From positions 1-64,000 of the forward strand of contig CAUEEP010000169.1 in NCBI GenBank assembly GCA_958450365.1: DNA of 64,000 bases, in the 5' to 3' direction. The stretch is from Mesorhabditis belari (lineage: Eukaryota; Nematoda; Chromadorea; Rhabditida; Rhabditidae). Shown one piece after another: positions 33,501 to 43,200 of this stretch (the stretch's first letter is position 1; each line of letters starts with the position of its first letter). Position numbers and translations under genes: made by a program. Below the pieces are notes generated by a model. The model saw only the letters and a list, made by a program, of their open reading frames with translations. It ran no database searches and was not told where the DNA came from.

Positions 33501-33655
33501 ACGATTGGCTAAATGACAGCTACCCCGACGATTACTCGCCAAAAGACTTCCAGCAAAACGTTTTAATACTTTTTGTATTTGCTTTCGGAAGTTTTCTCCT
33601 AATGCTGCTTGTTTATTTCTCCCCTAAATTTCGAAGACGAAACAAATTTAGATAG
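27555..33655 (+). CDS. ABCG-type half transporter with degenerate NBD, 15 exons, 631 aa
   Basis: N-terminal ATP-binding domain followed by a six-helix membrane domain, the order of the ABCG (white/eye-pigment, sterol) subfamily. Exons: 27555-27643, 28633-28733, 28804-28896, 28961-29100, 29857-30048, 30450-30567, 30778-30858, 30918-31003, 31755-31879, 31928-32130, 32681-32819, 32861-32968, 33008-33082, 33233-33409, 33487-33655; all phases close. Walker A GVSGSGKST is intact (residues 61-69). The ABC signature is LSESS (162-166) instead of LSGGQ/E, Walker B is LIIADDP with Asp187 where the catalytic Glu is expected, and the switch His appears replaced by Arg220. The membrane half has LKILMG, an ERLYPSLA segment as in other ABCG proteins, an NQT glycosylation site with Cys in the last loop, and a basic tail. 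It probably acts as a heterodimer half. Acceptor of exon 14 (TTTTTTGAG) is atypical. AATAAA at 33684. Confidence 0.88.
27700..27975. repeat. Long inverted repeat in ABCG intron 1
   Basis: Arms of about 125 bp, near-identical inverted (both contain GACATGATCTATAGCTT or its complement and AAACCACTGTAACTTTCTTT), around a ~25-bp centre. The transcript could form a long hairpin. Confidence 0.9.
28258..28448. repeat. 11-bp array AAGCTCTGATC
   Basis: About 17 units with T/G variants in ABCG intron 1. Confidence 0.93.
29198..29272 (-). tRNA. tRNA-like sequence in ABCG intron 4
   Basis: Minus strand: GTGACGTTGTGGTATAATGG at the 5' end and a well-formed T-arm CCGGTTCGAGTCCCGG. The anticodon arm is disturbed by a GCCGCC expansion. 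Shares GGCTAAGCGAAAG with the next copy. Confidence 0.45.
29442..29510 (-). tRNA. tRNA-like sequence in ABCG intron 4, second copy
   Basis: Minus strand: GTGCGTTGTGGCGTAATGGT and a seven-pair acceptor stem (GTGCGTT with GGCGCAC). T-arm GGTTCGAGCGCC is imperfect and the anticodon loop is unclear. Best acceptor pairing of the tRNA-like set. Confidence 0.45.
29665..29745 (+). tRNA. tRNA-like sequence in ABCG intron 4, third copy
   Basis: Reads TGCCTTGTGGCCAAGTGGTT, then a possible extended variable arm, then GGATCAATTCCGGG. The B box is degenerate (GGATC for GGTTC). Pseudogene likely. Confidence 0.3.
30135..30442. mobile_element. Degenerate MITE ending next to the exon 6 splice acceptor
   Basis: Starts CCCGTAAATACTCTAG and ends GAGTATTTACGG, matching the 11386-11680 family, with internal reiterations of CGTAGTCTAACTTTGAA. 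The acceptor TATTTAG of ABCG exon 6 follows directly. Confidence 0.7.
31190..31620 (-). pseudogene. RTE-type LINE C-terminal fragment with partial duplication
   Basis: The minus strand of 31193-31410 reads GRPATRWSTRV followed later by HWMTIARDREMWKQVV, the typical end of RTE-like non-LTR ORF2 proteins. About 130 bp of it is repeated directly at 31477-31606. It sits antisense in ABCG intron 8; no reverse transcriptase core is present, so it is a dead 3' fragment. Confidence 0.7.
32535..32610 (-). tRNA. tRNA-like sequence in ABCG intron 10
   Basis: Minus strand: GCCGGATAGCGCAGTGATTA with A-box features, then GAGGGTTCAATCCCCTA. The acceptor stem (GCCGGAT against TTACCGC) pairs only partly. Probable pseudogene. 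Confidence 0.4.
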
Positions 33656-34452
33656 CGATGTGTTATTTGTTTTTACGGGTATAAATAAAATTTATTTAAA
33701 GCAATAAATAAATTGAAAGGCTTGAAAAGAATTTCATGGTCTTGATTGAAAAAAACAGAGAACAAGGTATAGTACGAAAACTTCAATTATTTTGAATAAT
33801 AATAGAGATCCATAAAATAACAAAAAAAATGGCCTTATTAGGTTTAGGAGGTAAAGGGAAATTCCAAAGGAATGCGCTGTTTTATGGAGTGTTTTATGCG
33901 CCCATTGAACGAAAGAAAGACCCGATATTTGTGTGGAGGGCAAAGTTACGCATTCACAAATCTGATTTAACGTCTCGAATTCCCATAGAATTCAGTTAAT
34001 TTCAACTTATGGAATCTCCCTTCAAAGAACAAAAAAAAGCAAAGTTAAAATAAGAATTTATATAAAATACCCTGCGAATGTAAAGGCGGATAAATTGGTG
34101 ACGGAAGACCCGAAAACAAGTTTACAAAGACGAAACTTCTTGTTGTCCGACACCACAATCTGAAAAGAAAACTTTATAAGAGGACAATTGGACTTTTTTT
34201 AACAAAACGTGGCTCAATTTTATGACACAAGCTGATCAAATAATGCATGTGTGATAGAAATACTCGGAAAAATAGTAATGACAAATGTTTCAAGCCCAGA
34301 GGATAATACTAGGATTTGAACACCCAGCACCGAAGTAGCCTGACACCCAGAGGGCACAATTTAGCTTCTGTTACATACACCCAACCATGTAGGGATGGTA
34401 GGGCGCCAAGACAAAAGCAATATTCTTAAGTAAAAGTGACAAAGTTACCCGC
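33656..34452. other. 3' convergent region between ABCG and ALY-like genes
   Basis: No gene seen. Contains both 3' UTRs and a ~250-bp segment (34220-34470) that is duplicated at 35255-35503, including a tRNA-like sequence. Confidence 0.6.
34305..34395 (-). tRNA. tRNA-like sequence downstream of ALY gene
   Basis: Minus strand: GGTTGGGTGTATGTAACAGA and a weak B box GGTGTTCAAATCCTA. Duplicated with its surroundings at 35335-35425. Degenerate. Confidence 0.3.
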
Positions 34453-35754
34453 CTATTTGGCCATGTAAGCATCAAGTTGGGCATTCAGCTCAGCCTCGCT
34501 TAGTTTGGGCTTTGGGCCACCGAAAGTTCCAGCGCCACGTCTTGCAGTCTAAATAAACAACGTACTTTGTTAATTTCAAACAAGCTACCTTGAAGATTCG
34601 ACCACTATTGTGGGTGTACGTATTTCGCCGGTTAAATGGCGGGCGGAAGCTCTAAATAAAACAGATTATACTTTTTTAAAATCAAAACATACCGGCCTCA
34701 AGTACATCGGATTGGGTCGTGGTCCAAGCAAATAAAACTTGATCGGGCGTCCTGTAATAAAAAACTTTGAAAGATAAAAAAAGCTCCAATTACAAGATCG
34801 GAAAAATGACACACCGTCAATCCTCATTCCATTGCAATCTTTCACCAACTTTGCCGCAAACGATGGTCTTGCCCTAAAAAGTTGTGCTAAAATTGCTACT
34901 AACGCACAACTTACTTGAAGTGCACATCAGCTGTTCCCACGGGGGTCCCATTTTCGTCGTAGTGCATTGTAATACCATCATGGGGGTAGTTTATGAACAA
35001 CTCCTAAACATTTAGAATGTATAAGTGTTCGTGAAATCGCAAGAAACTAGATAAAAAAAGAAATTGTCGGCTTACCTCAAGATCTTCTACATGAACATTG
35101 AACAAGTTTGCCATGTTGACGCGAACGGGCCCACTAGTACCACCGATGACAAAAGGGCGTTGCCGGGGTAGGTAGAGATTTCGAGGTTGCTAAAACGCAA
35201 AAATGAATCAAGTGAACAGATCGAAGCTTTAAAATTCAGATAACTATAACGATTATGACAAGCGGATCAAATAATGCACGTTTGATAGAAATTCTCGGAA
35301 AAATAGTAATGACAAATGTTTCAAGCCCAGAGGATAATACTAGGATTTGAACACCCAGCACCGAAGTAGCCTGACACCCAGAGGGCACTATTTAGCTTCT
35401 GTTACATACACCCAACCATGTAGGGATGGTAGGGCGCCAAGACAAAAGCAATATTCTTAAGTAAAAGTGACAAAGTCACCCACCTATTTGGCCATGTAAG
35501 CTAGTTTTCTAAAATATTTCAAAACAATTGCTGCGTAACTAATTTTAGTTTCCCCAGAGCAAAGACGTGCTCAACACTTTACGAAACCGTAAAGCAACAG
35601 TTTTAACTTCAAAGCTAATCCCTACAAATGATCCTTGATTTCCATTGCGTCCTCCACGTCCTCCACGAATCAAACCTCCGCGACCTCCGCGACCCCGATA
35701 AGCGCCGCGTCCATTATGGCGAATGAGGTCGTCCAGGGATCTGTCCACATCCAT
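34453..35754 (-). CDS. aly: ALYREF/Aly-like mRNA export adaptor, 7 exons, 202 aa
   Basis: Nuclear RNA-binding adaptor of the TREX complex that couples spliced mRNA to the UAP56 helicase and the export receptor. Exons on the minus strand: 35754-35626, 35189-35076, 35003-34915, 34873-34815, 34751-34693, 34651-34589, 34548-34453; phases close. Domain order: N-terminal UAP56-binding motif MDVDRSLDDLIRHNG (compare SLDDIIKLN in known ALY proteins), an RGG-rich stretch, an RRM of about 75 residues with VRVNMANLFNV as RNP-2 region and GTADVHF as RNP-1, a basic linker, and the C-terminal UAP56-binding motif LSEAELNAQLDAYMAK. A splice-acceptor-like TTTCCAG ends only 6 nt before the ATG, consistent with SL trans-splicing. 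Intron 1 carries a copy of the gene's own 3' region. Confidence 0.92.
35255..35503. repeat. Copy of ALY 3' region inside ALY intron 1
   Basis: Nearly identical to 34220-34470: same tRNA-like sequence, same AAGTAAAAGTGACAAAGT, and the last codons plus stop of the ALY gene. The copies lie in direct orientation about 1.03 kb apart. Confidence 0.93.
35335..35425 (-). tRNA. tRNA-like sequence in ALY intron 1 (duplicate)
   Basis: Same sequence as 34305-34395 apart from one or two changes; carried by the segmental duplication. Confidence 0.3.
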
Positions 35755-37298
35755 TGGAATCTGGAAAGAGAAAATTGAAGCTCAAGTATGATACGACAGT
35801 ATGCTACTGAAAAAAGTATGATACAACACTTGTAAAACGGAAAAAAAAAACATAAAAGCATGCCACTGATTTAAACTAAATGATTTTAGGCTCAATTTCG
35901 CTGCTTCTTTAGTAAATTTTTTAAACATTTAAAGAAAAGACGTTGGAGCTTATAAGAGAAGATAAAAACATTAAAATAAATACTTTTACACCAAAAGAAA
36001 GTCTTCGAGCAACGTAAGTGAAATGAATGAATGAAAAAGTGAAGAGAAACGCGACTGGAAAATCGGCTACAGTAAAAGGGCACGAAATAGAACGCGACAC
36101 AAATTGGTTTGGCGGCGATTTGTCTACAAAACTGAGTCTCCAGATCAGTTTATAAAATATTTTCAAGGATAAATAATTTCTAAAATGAAATGAGAGATCA
36201 TTTTTATTCTTTAGGTATCAAACGTTTCTGCTCTACAATTACAAGTGTGCCTGGGGGGTACGAAAATCAGAAAATAGGACAATTGGTAGGAAAATCATCG
36301 AGCAAAAACAATTATCGATGGGAGTGGGACAAATGCTACCTTTTTTTTGCGCACCCGGACATTTGCGCACCTTTTTTTCCACGCCTTGCCCATTAGCGCA
36401 CCTTTTTTCGCGTTTTAAAAAAGCTCTAAAAAGCTAATATTAACCAATTTCTATTCCAAATGTTGTTTTTCTAGGTAATTTGAGGGTGTCGAATTCAAAT
36501 TTTGACATAACAGAGCGTGTGGAACCAATTTGAAAGACAAAACGGCTAGGTCAAATTACAGAAAATTGTTGATTTTTCTCTTTGTATAACTCCGTCCGTT
36601 CGCTTCCACACGCTCTGATATGCCAAAATTTCGATTCTACGCCCTCAAATTACCTAGAAAAACAACTTTTGAAATAGAAATTGGTTAATATTAGCTTTTA
36701 GAGCTTTTTTAAAACGCGAAAAAAGGTGCGCTAATGGGCAAGGCGCGGAAAAAAAGGTCGCATTTGTCCCACTCTCATTATCGATTGCTTTTCAAAGAAA
36801 TTTTGTTTAATCGTTGCTAGACAAACCACTTTTCTGGTGTTTGATCAGCGTAGACACAAAAAAATACCGAAATGCAGGGATTTCAAGCAAAAAGGCAGGG
36901 ATTTCAGCAAATTGAACCACAATTTTCCAGTGGATCTCAGGATAAAAAGAGTACTGTGTATTTTGTGCTCCCGCAAACACAAGCTCTTTGGCACACTCGA
37001 GTTTCAGCGAAGTTTTTAGAAAAAAGGGAAGGGATTAGAGCTTACTGTAGCGAACTGTATTGGTCTATTGTAGAGCTTAATATAGCGTACTATAAGTTTC
37101 CAATGCTTTTTTTTGGAAATACCTTTTCCTGACATCATTCTCTTTTTAGTTGAACAGACGAAAATCTCGTCAAAACTTCTTTTACAGCTTATGATTGAGC
37201 TCGCAAATCTAGAAGAGAAAATTGAATTTTCCTAAAAGAGAAAAGCCGGCCCAATCTACCCTAGTTGTGTCTCATTTTGCAGTCTTCCACCCCAATTT
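35755..37298. other. Divergent promoter region, ALY / unknown gene
   Basis: About 1.5 kb between two divergent genes. It holds a hAT-like MITE (36320-36777) and otherwise AT-rich sequence with no credible ORF. A TTTTGCAG ending at 37281 could be a trans-splice acceptor for the plus-strand gene. Confidence 0.6.
36320..36777. mobile_element. hAT-like MITE copy 2 (8-bp TSD TTATCGAT)
   Basis: Same family as 25449-25941. TTATCGAT lies at 36312-36319 and again at 36778-36785. The right inner tract is shorter than in copy 1. Confidence 0.9.
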
Positions 37299-40200
37299 AT
37301 GGACTCTCACATGTTGCTGAATATCGATCAATACCTAATCGTTCGACCCTACGAATTTGGGGAGACGATGAGCAAGATTTTTGATCTTTGTGCCCACATT
37401 GATGTCAGTGATCCGAGTGTTGAGCTGATCTCGATGAAGCGCTTGATTACTGTTGAGAGAAATGGTTTGAGTTTAGTTAAACATTTTTGCATATTTTTGT
37501 AATCCAAGTGTTCTGAGTTCTAAAAGGGACAATTCTAAATTCAAAAATTCTAAAATGTTTTGTGTAAAGCCAAGATCAGTTTGAAAGTTGGAGTTTCAAG
37601 TTATCTGTGATTAGTTACTATGATTAGTATCATATTTCAGTTTCAGTTTTTCATTTAGTATCTTATTTCAGCTCCAGTTTTCATTTAGTATCTTATTTCA
37701 GTCTTGTATCCCATTGTCGACATTGCGCTCATCGATGGAACTTGTGAGAATCGGAAACATTTCGATGAGATCAACAGTCTGACAACTGGTTAAGTCAAGA
37801 AAGAAAGTCTACTCTAATTTTTATTATAGGCGTTTTTCGACTCGTTCAAGGCTTGGATCCACGGGTGGCTAACGGATTGCTGAAGATCGATTCGAGGAGT
37901 ATGGGTAAGAAAATATACAGTAAGAACGGCACAATAGAATCGTTCAAACTATTTTAACTTGAATTTTAATTTTAACATCTTAGGCTACCTCTTTTTCATC
38001 TTCAAAACGATGGAAGATATGGCTTCGAGAGCTTTTCTCTCACAATGGAAGACTTGGACCGGCGCAAGACTCTTTCGAAATGCTCTCAACCCAGAAATCC
38101 CGGTTTAGTCACCCAAACTTCAAGAATCTTCAATTTTTATAGATGGGTCGAATCTCATTCTTTCGAAAAGCTTCCGGTGCATTGGATTTCGAATTTTTGC
38201 TGCTAGTTGAGATGCCTACGTTTAAGGTGAGCAAGAAGTTGCGAGAAGTCTAACAAGTACTATAAGGACTAGATTTTTTTAAAAATTGTTTACATATTAA
38301 ACTAATTAGTTTTTATTCAAATTCGGCACTCAAATCCAAATTTAGCAACACGCGGCACCGATTTTGAACGCGTTGAATTTGGTGAGACCTCGGGTGAACG
38401 CATTCGTCGGTTGCTATATAGACGAGAATTTTCAGGTAAGTACTTTTAGGTATTTTTAGGTAGTAGGTAATTTCAGGTAATTTTTAAAGCTAACAAGCTG
38501 ATCAAGTTTATTGTCACTTCTACAATAGTAGACTGTCAGACTGTTCTATCAGGTGGAGATCCTAATAAAAGTACTGACTAGTATCAATTTCCTAAGAAGT
38601 CTTTTTTAGGTAAATGCTAGCCTCGGCGGGCGACTATTTTCCCGTCAATTGCAAGAGCTTACCTCCGAAAATGAACATATCGATGATTTGATCGAAGCGA
38701 CAACGTTGAGGATACGATTCAACAACAATTCTGGTGAGTGAGTGGAGTTGATTTCAATGGATCCGCCAAGGATCATTTTAACGAGCTTGACAAGGTAGGA
38801 CAGGCTAAAAGCCAGAAGTCTTGACCATTTTTGCTTTTTTTTGCTAGCTTTTTAAAAACTAGATGCAATTCTGCGTTTGTAAATATAAAAATGATTTTAA
38901 CTAGTTAATAGATCGGCTAGAAAAGCTGGATAGTGGGTCAATGTTTATTGGTTTATGTTTATGGTCAATGAATATTTTGTTGACTGGTTTGTCATCCAAT
39001 CAAAATGATTTTATATGTGCAAACACAGAATTGCATCTATTGGGTTGGTGAATTGAAAACTGCCGGCTATTGTCATCTGTGACAGTTTGAGCACTTCCTT
39101 CAAAAGAAACCCATTTTGGTGTCAATGGAAAAGTTGTAGAGAATCAAAAATGAGGCTTATATCCAAATTTTCAGAACGATTCAAAAACTGGTTTTCAAGA
39201 AATTGCCAAATTTACGAATTTTCACAAAACTTGCATTTTAACCGAAACTACTAAGTGTATCTTTTTGGAAATTTGGCTATAAGCCTAATTTTTGATTCTC
39301 TACAACTTTTCTATTGACACCAAAATGGGTTTCTTTTGAAGAAAGTGCTCAAACTGGGATCTCCAGTCTCCATCTCCAGTTCTCCATTTTTGAGTCTCAC
39401 ACTTGTCTCACACACAAACCAAAATCCTATCACGAAAGAGGAATCCGCAAATTGCCTGTAAAATGGGCAGAAGTCGTCAATAATAATGAAAATTATTTGG
39501 AATGATAGCAAGACGACCGTTAATGCAATCAAATACAGTGAACAGTTGGGAAAGGTGAATGAATCCCTGAAGAAGAATAGACCCTCCAAGTCAAAGATCG
39601 TTCTCATCCACGACAACGCGCGCCCTCATGTTGCAAAACTGACTCGCTCTAAAATAAATAGCCTTGCTTGGGAACTTTTGGCGCATCCCGCATACAGTCC
39701 GGACCTCGCCCCTTCTGATTACTATTTATTCCGGATCATGAGTAATGAGCTTTCGGGAGAACACTTCGATCCGGAAGAAGCAGTCAAAAATTGGATTTCA
39801 AGTTTTTCGATTCAAAACCAAAATCCTACCACAAAAGAGGAATCTGCAAATTGCCTGTAAAATGGGCAGAAGTCGTCAATAATAATGGAAATTATTTGGA
39901 ATGAATTGATGGTTTTATGTTGAATAAATTTTAGTTCAAAGTCCCGCAGCTTTCAATTCACCAACCTAATAGTTTATAAAAAAAAACAAAGAGCTAACAA
40001 AAATTTTGAATTTGAAAGAAGTTATTCGCACAAGATTGCGAATTTTGCGGTGAAACTAGTACCCTAAAGTCGCGAGTATAAGTTCTGTCTGGTTTTCGCA
40101 TGCAAATTGACGGCTGTATGCAAATTGACGGTGTGTCGAGGGTTCGAATCCCGCTGCAGCATAACTTTTTTGCTTTTTAAGAACAATAGAAGTAAATTTA

Positions 40201-43200
40201 TTGAGGGTTATAGCAATTTTATGCTGTTATTTGTTGCTCCGGGCGTGGCTCGGCGCGTCCGCCCTGCTCCTCTCCGGTGCTCAGTCTTATGGATCCCTCC
40301 CTGGCCTCTTCATCCGGCCAAAGTCCACGTCGACGGTCGAAAGAGATGCTTTCCAGCGTCTTCTTCAACACTATCGTCTGGATGTATCCATGCACATAAC
40401 AAATAGCAATGGTGATAGGCTGTCACCCTGTAGTATCCCGCGCTCCAAGAACAATAATAAAAGTTTATATAACAATAAAAATGTATAAAAACCCAACAAA
40501 AAGAAATTCAAAGCAATTAAAGCGACATAAAAAAAGAATTCTGTGCTTAGCTTCGAAACTGATGATCACACCGGGAAAAATTCCTTTAGGAAGAGTCTTG
40601 TGCTTGAAAATGAGCATCGGTGGGAGTTTCGATCCATCGGCTAGAATTCCGAGCACAACTGTGGAATTCGTCTTCTCATTTCCCGTTGAAGCAATTGAAA
40701 TATCACCCTTTCCTATTACTTCGACTGTTCGGTTGGAAACAATATCGATCTTTCTCCACATCCGGTCATTTTGCCTTCAATCCTCGCTAAGCTCGATTAT
40801 TTTTTGGTGAAGTCATCAGTGCCGGCTCAGCTTGTTTCCAGCGGTTAATCATCTGTTCGGCGACTTCAAATTCGATCGCAGCCGCGTTCGTTCCAAATAT
40901 CCTCGCAAATTTGACCGCTTCGAGCTTCGTTTCGGCGGTGTACGACTTTCTCCTCATCGTATCTAAAATGAAAAAACGTTAGTAAAATTAAAAATTAAAA
41001 AAAAAACAATAAAAAACAAAAAAAACAAAAAAACAATAAAAATTAAAGAAAGAAGAAAATTTTCCATCCCTTTAAATGCCCTTTAAATGTAAATTCAGAA
41101 CTTATATTCGGATGAACTTATACTCGCGACTTTAGGGTAACTAGAATTTTGCTAGATCTAGCGAAATCTGGACCCTGGTTTTGCTATAGTTCTACAGGAT
41201 GGGCCATAATTATAATGTGCTTTGTAGATAAAAAGCTTTGTAGGTAGACAAAATTAAACTTTAAAGAGCAAACTCTTTTGTTTTAAAAATCTTTATTTGG
41301 TATCAATGAACAAGAAATTAACGATTAAATTCAAAGCGATCACCATTTTTAGCCGAGCACGCTGTCAAGCGTTGGCGTGGCGACCAAGTAAGCATCATCG
41401 AGTTCATCCCAGGTTTTCAGAAGCATTTTCTTCAAACTTTTAACATTTTTATGCGATTTTGAGCAGATTTTTGCCTTAAGGATGGACTAAACAGAATAAT
41501 CAATCGGATTGAGATCCGGTCATTCAAAAAAAGAGATGAAATCGGGAAACTTCACTTTACAAAAATTGTGCACTTTCTTGCCTTTGTAGGCCGAAGCCCC
41601 GTCTTGTTGGAATGTCTAAATTTGATTTTTCAAATCTTTTGTGCCCAATGCCAAATTTCAGCTTTGACGATAAGCCACTAATTATGGGCCACCCTATAGA
41701 CTTGGCTGAAGCCAGGATTGGACCTGGTTTCCGGCCGGGCTTTGGCTTTGTCTGGTCTGGATTCTATCCTTGGATTGGCCCTGGTTTCCGGCCAGGGCCA
41801 ATCCAAGGACCCTATTCAAGGCTATTTAAAAAAAACCCCCACCCTAGTTTTATATTTTCCAAATAAATTTTAGCAAAACTCGAAGCAGATGGTCTTGTTG
41901 CTGGCGGGGAATGTATTTTGAAGAAAATTGTGAGTCTCAAAACTATAATGGCTTACTAAAACGATACGTTTACGTATAATAAAGCTGAAAGCTTACAACT
42001 CAGTCTTCAGCTTTATTTTCAAAATTTTCATTTCATCTAATTTTGAAATTTCCCAGGAAGCAAACGCGGAAATTGTTGACGAGAACGCGAATTTCCCACC
42101 ACCCGAGCCAGCGCCGGCGCTTTTTCTGAAAAGAACCGGTGCAACACAAACGGATTCAGAGGAGGTTTTGTCTTACAATTAATATAATAACAATTGTTAA
42201 TACAATTCTAATCAACGAATATTTCAGGATCAACAAAATAGGCATATTAGCACGCAAACAGAACCCCTTCCACCAGTGGAGAAACCATTAAAAGTCGACA
42301 AAGACAACTCACCGATGAGTGGCGGAGACTCGAGAAGGCACAGTTTACATTCGATTCCAAGGTTGAGCTTTGCTAAATCTAAAATTTTCATATTAACAAG
42401 AGATTTAACAAGAACAAGAACAAGAACAAGAACAAGAACAAGAACAACCTTAACAAGAGATTTTACTACTCAAATAGATATACTAAATAGAGATTGGTTG
42501 GACTAAGATTCCTGAGAAAACCAAAAAATAAAACTATCAACTCATGGTCGGATTCGTTATTCTCTCAGTTTAGCAACTGTTTAAGTAACACAATGGGGGT
42601 GCAAGATTCGAATTTGTGGCAAAAATACAGCTGGATTTAAGGCAAAAAAAAATTGATCTCAGGCATAGAAATAATCCGGTAAATTTTTTAAAATATCGAA
42701 ATATACAGAAAAAAATAGACCTGGGAACGTAGTTCGTGTTCTTCTCCTTTTCTTGATCATATTTCTTCCTTTTCTTGATCTTGATCATATTGATCTTCCA
42801 TTGTTTGTTATTTCTAAAAATAAATATTAGTTTAAAAGATAAAATTTCGATAGAAATAGAAATAGAAAGAGAAAAAGAACAAGAAAAACAAGAAAAAAAG
42901 AACAAACAAGAAAATGAAGAAATAAAATGAAAATGGGGAGTGGGACAAATGCGACCTTTTTTTTGCGCACCCGGACATTTGCGCACTTTTTTTTCCTCAC
43001 CTTGCCCATTCGCGCACCTTTTTTCGCGTTTTAAAAAAAGCTCTAAAAAGCTAATATTAACGAATTTCTATTCCAAAAGTTGTTTTTCTAGGTAATTTGA
43101 GGGTGTCGAATTCAAATTTTGACATGTCAGAGCTTCTGGAAACAAACGGACGGAGTTATACAAAGAGAAAAATTTTCTGTAATTTGACCTAGCCGTTTTG

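Noticed and set aside
33734..33943. Minus-strand ORF of 69 codons between ABCG and ALY
   Set aside because: Lies over 3' UTR sequence, AT-rich hydrophobic composition, no family resemblance.
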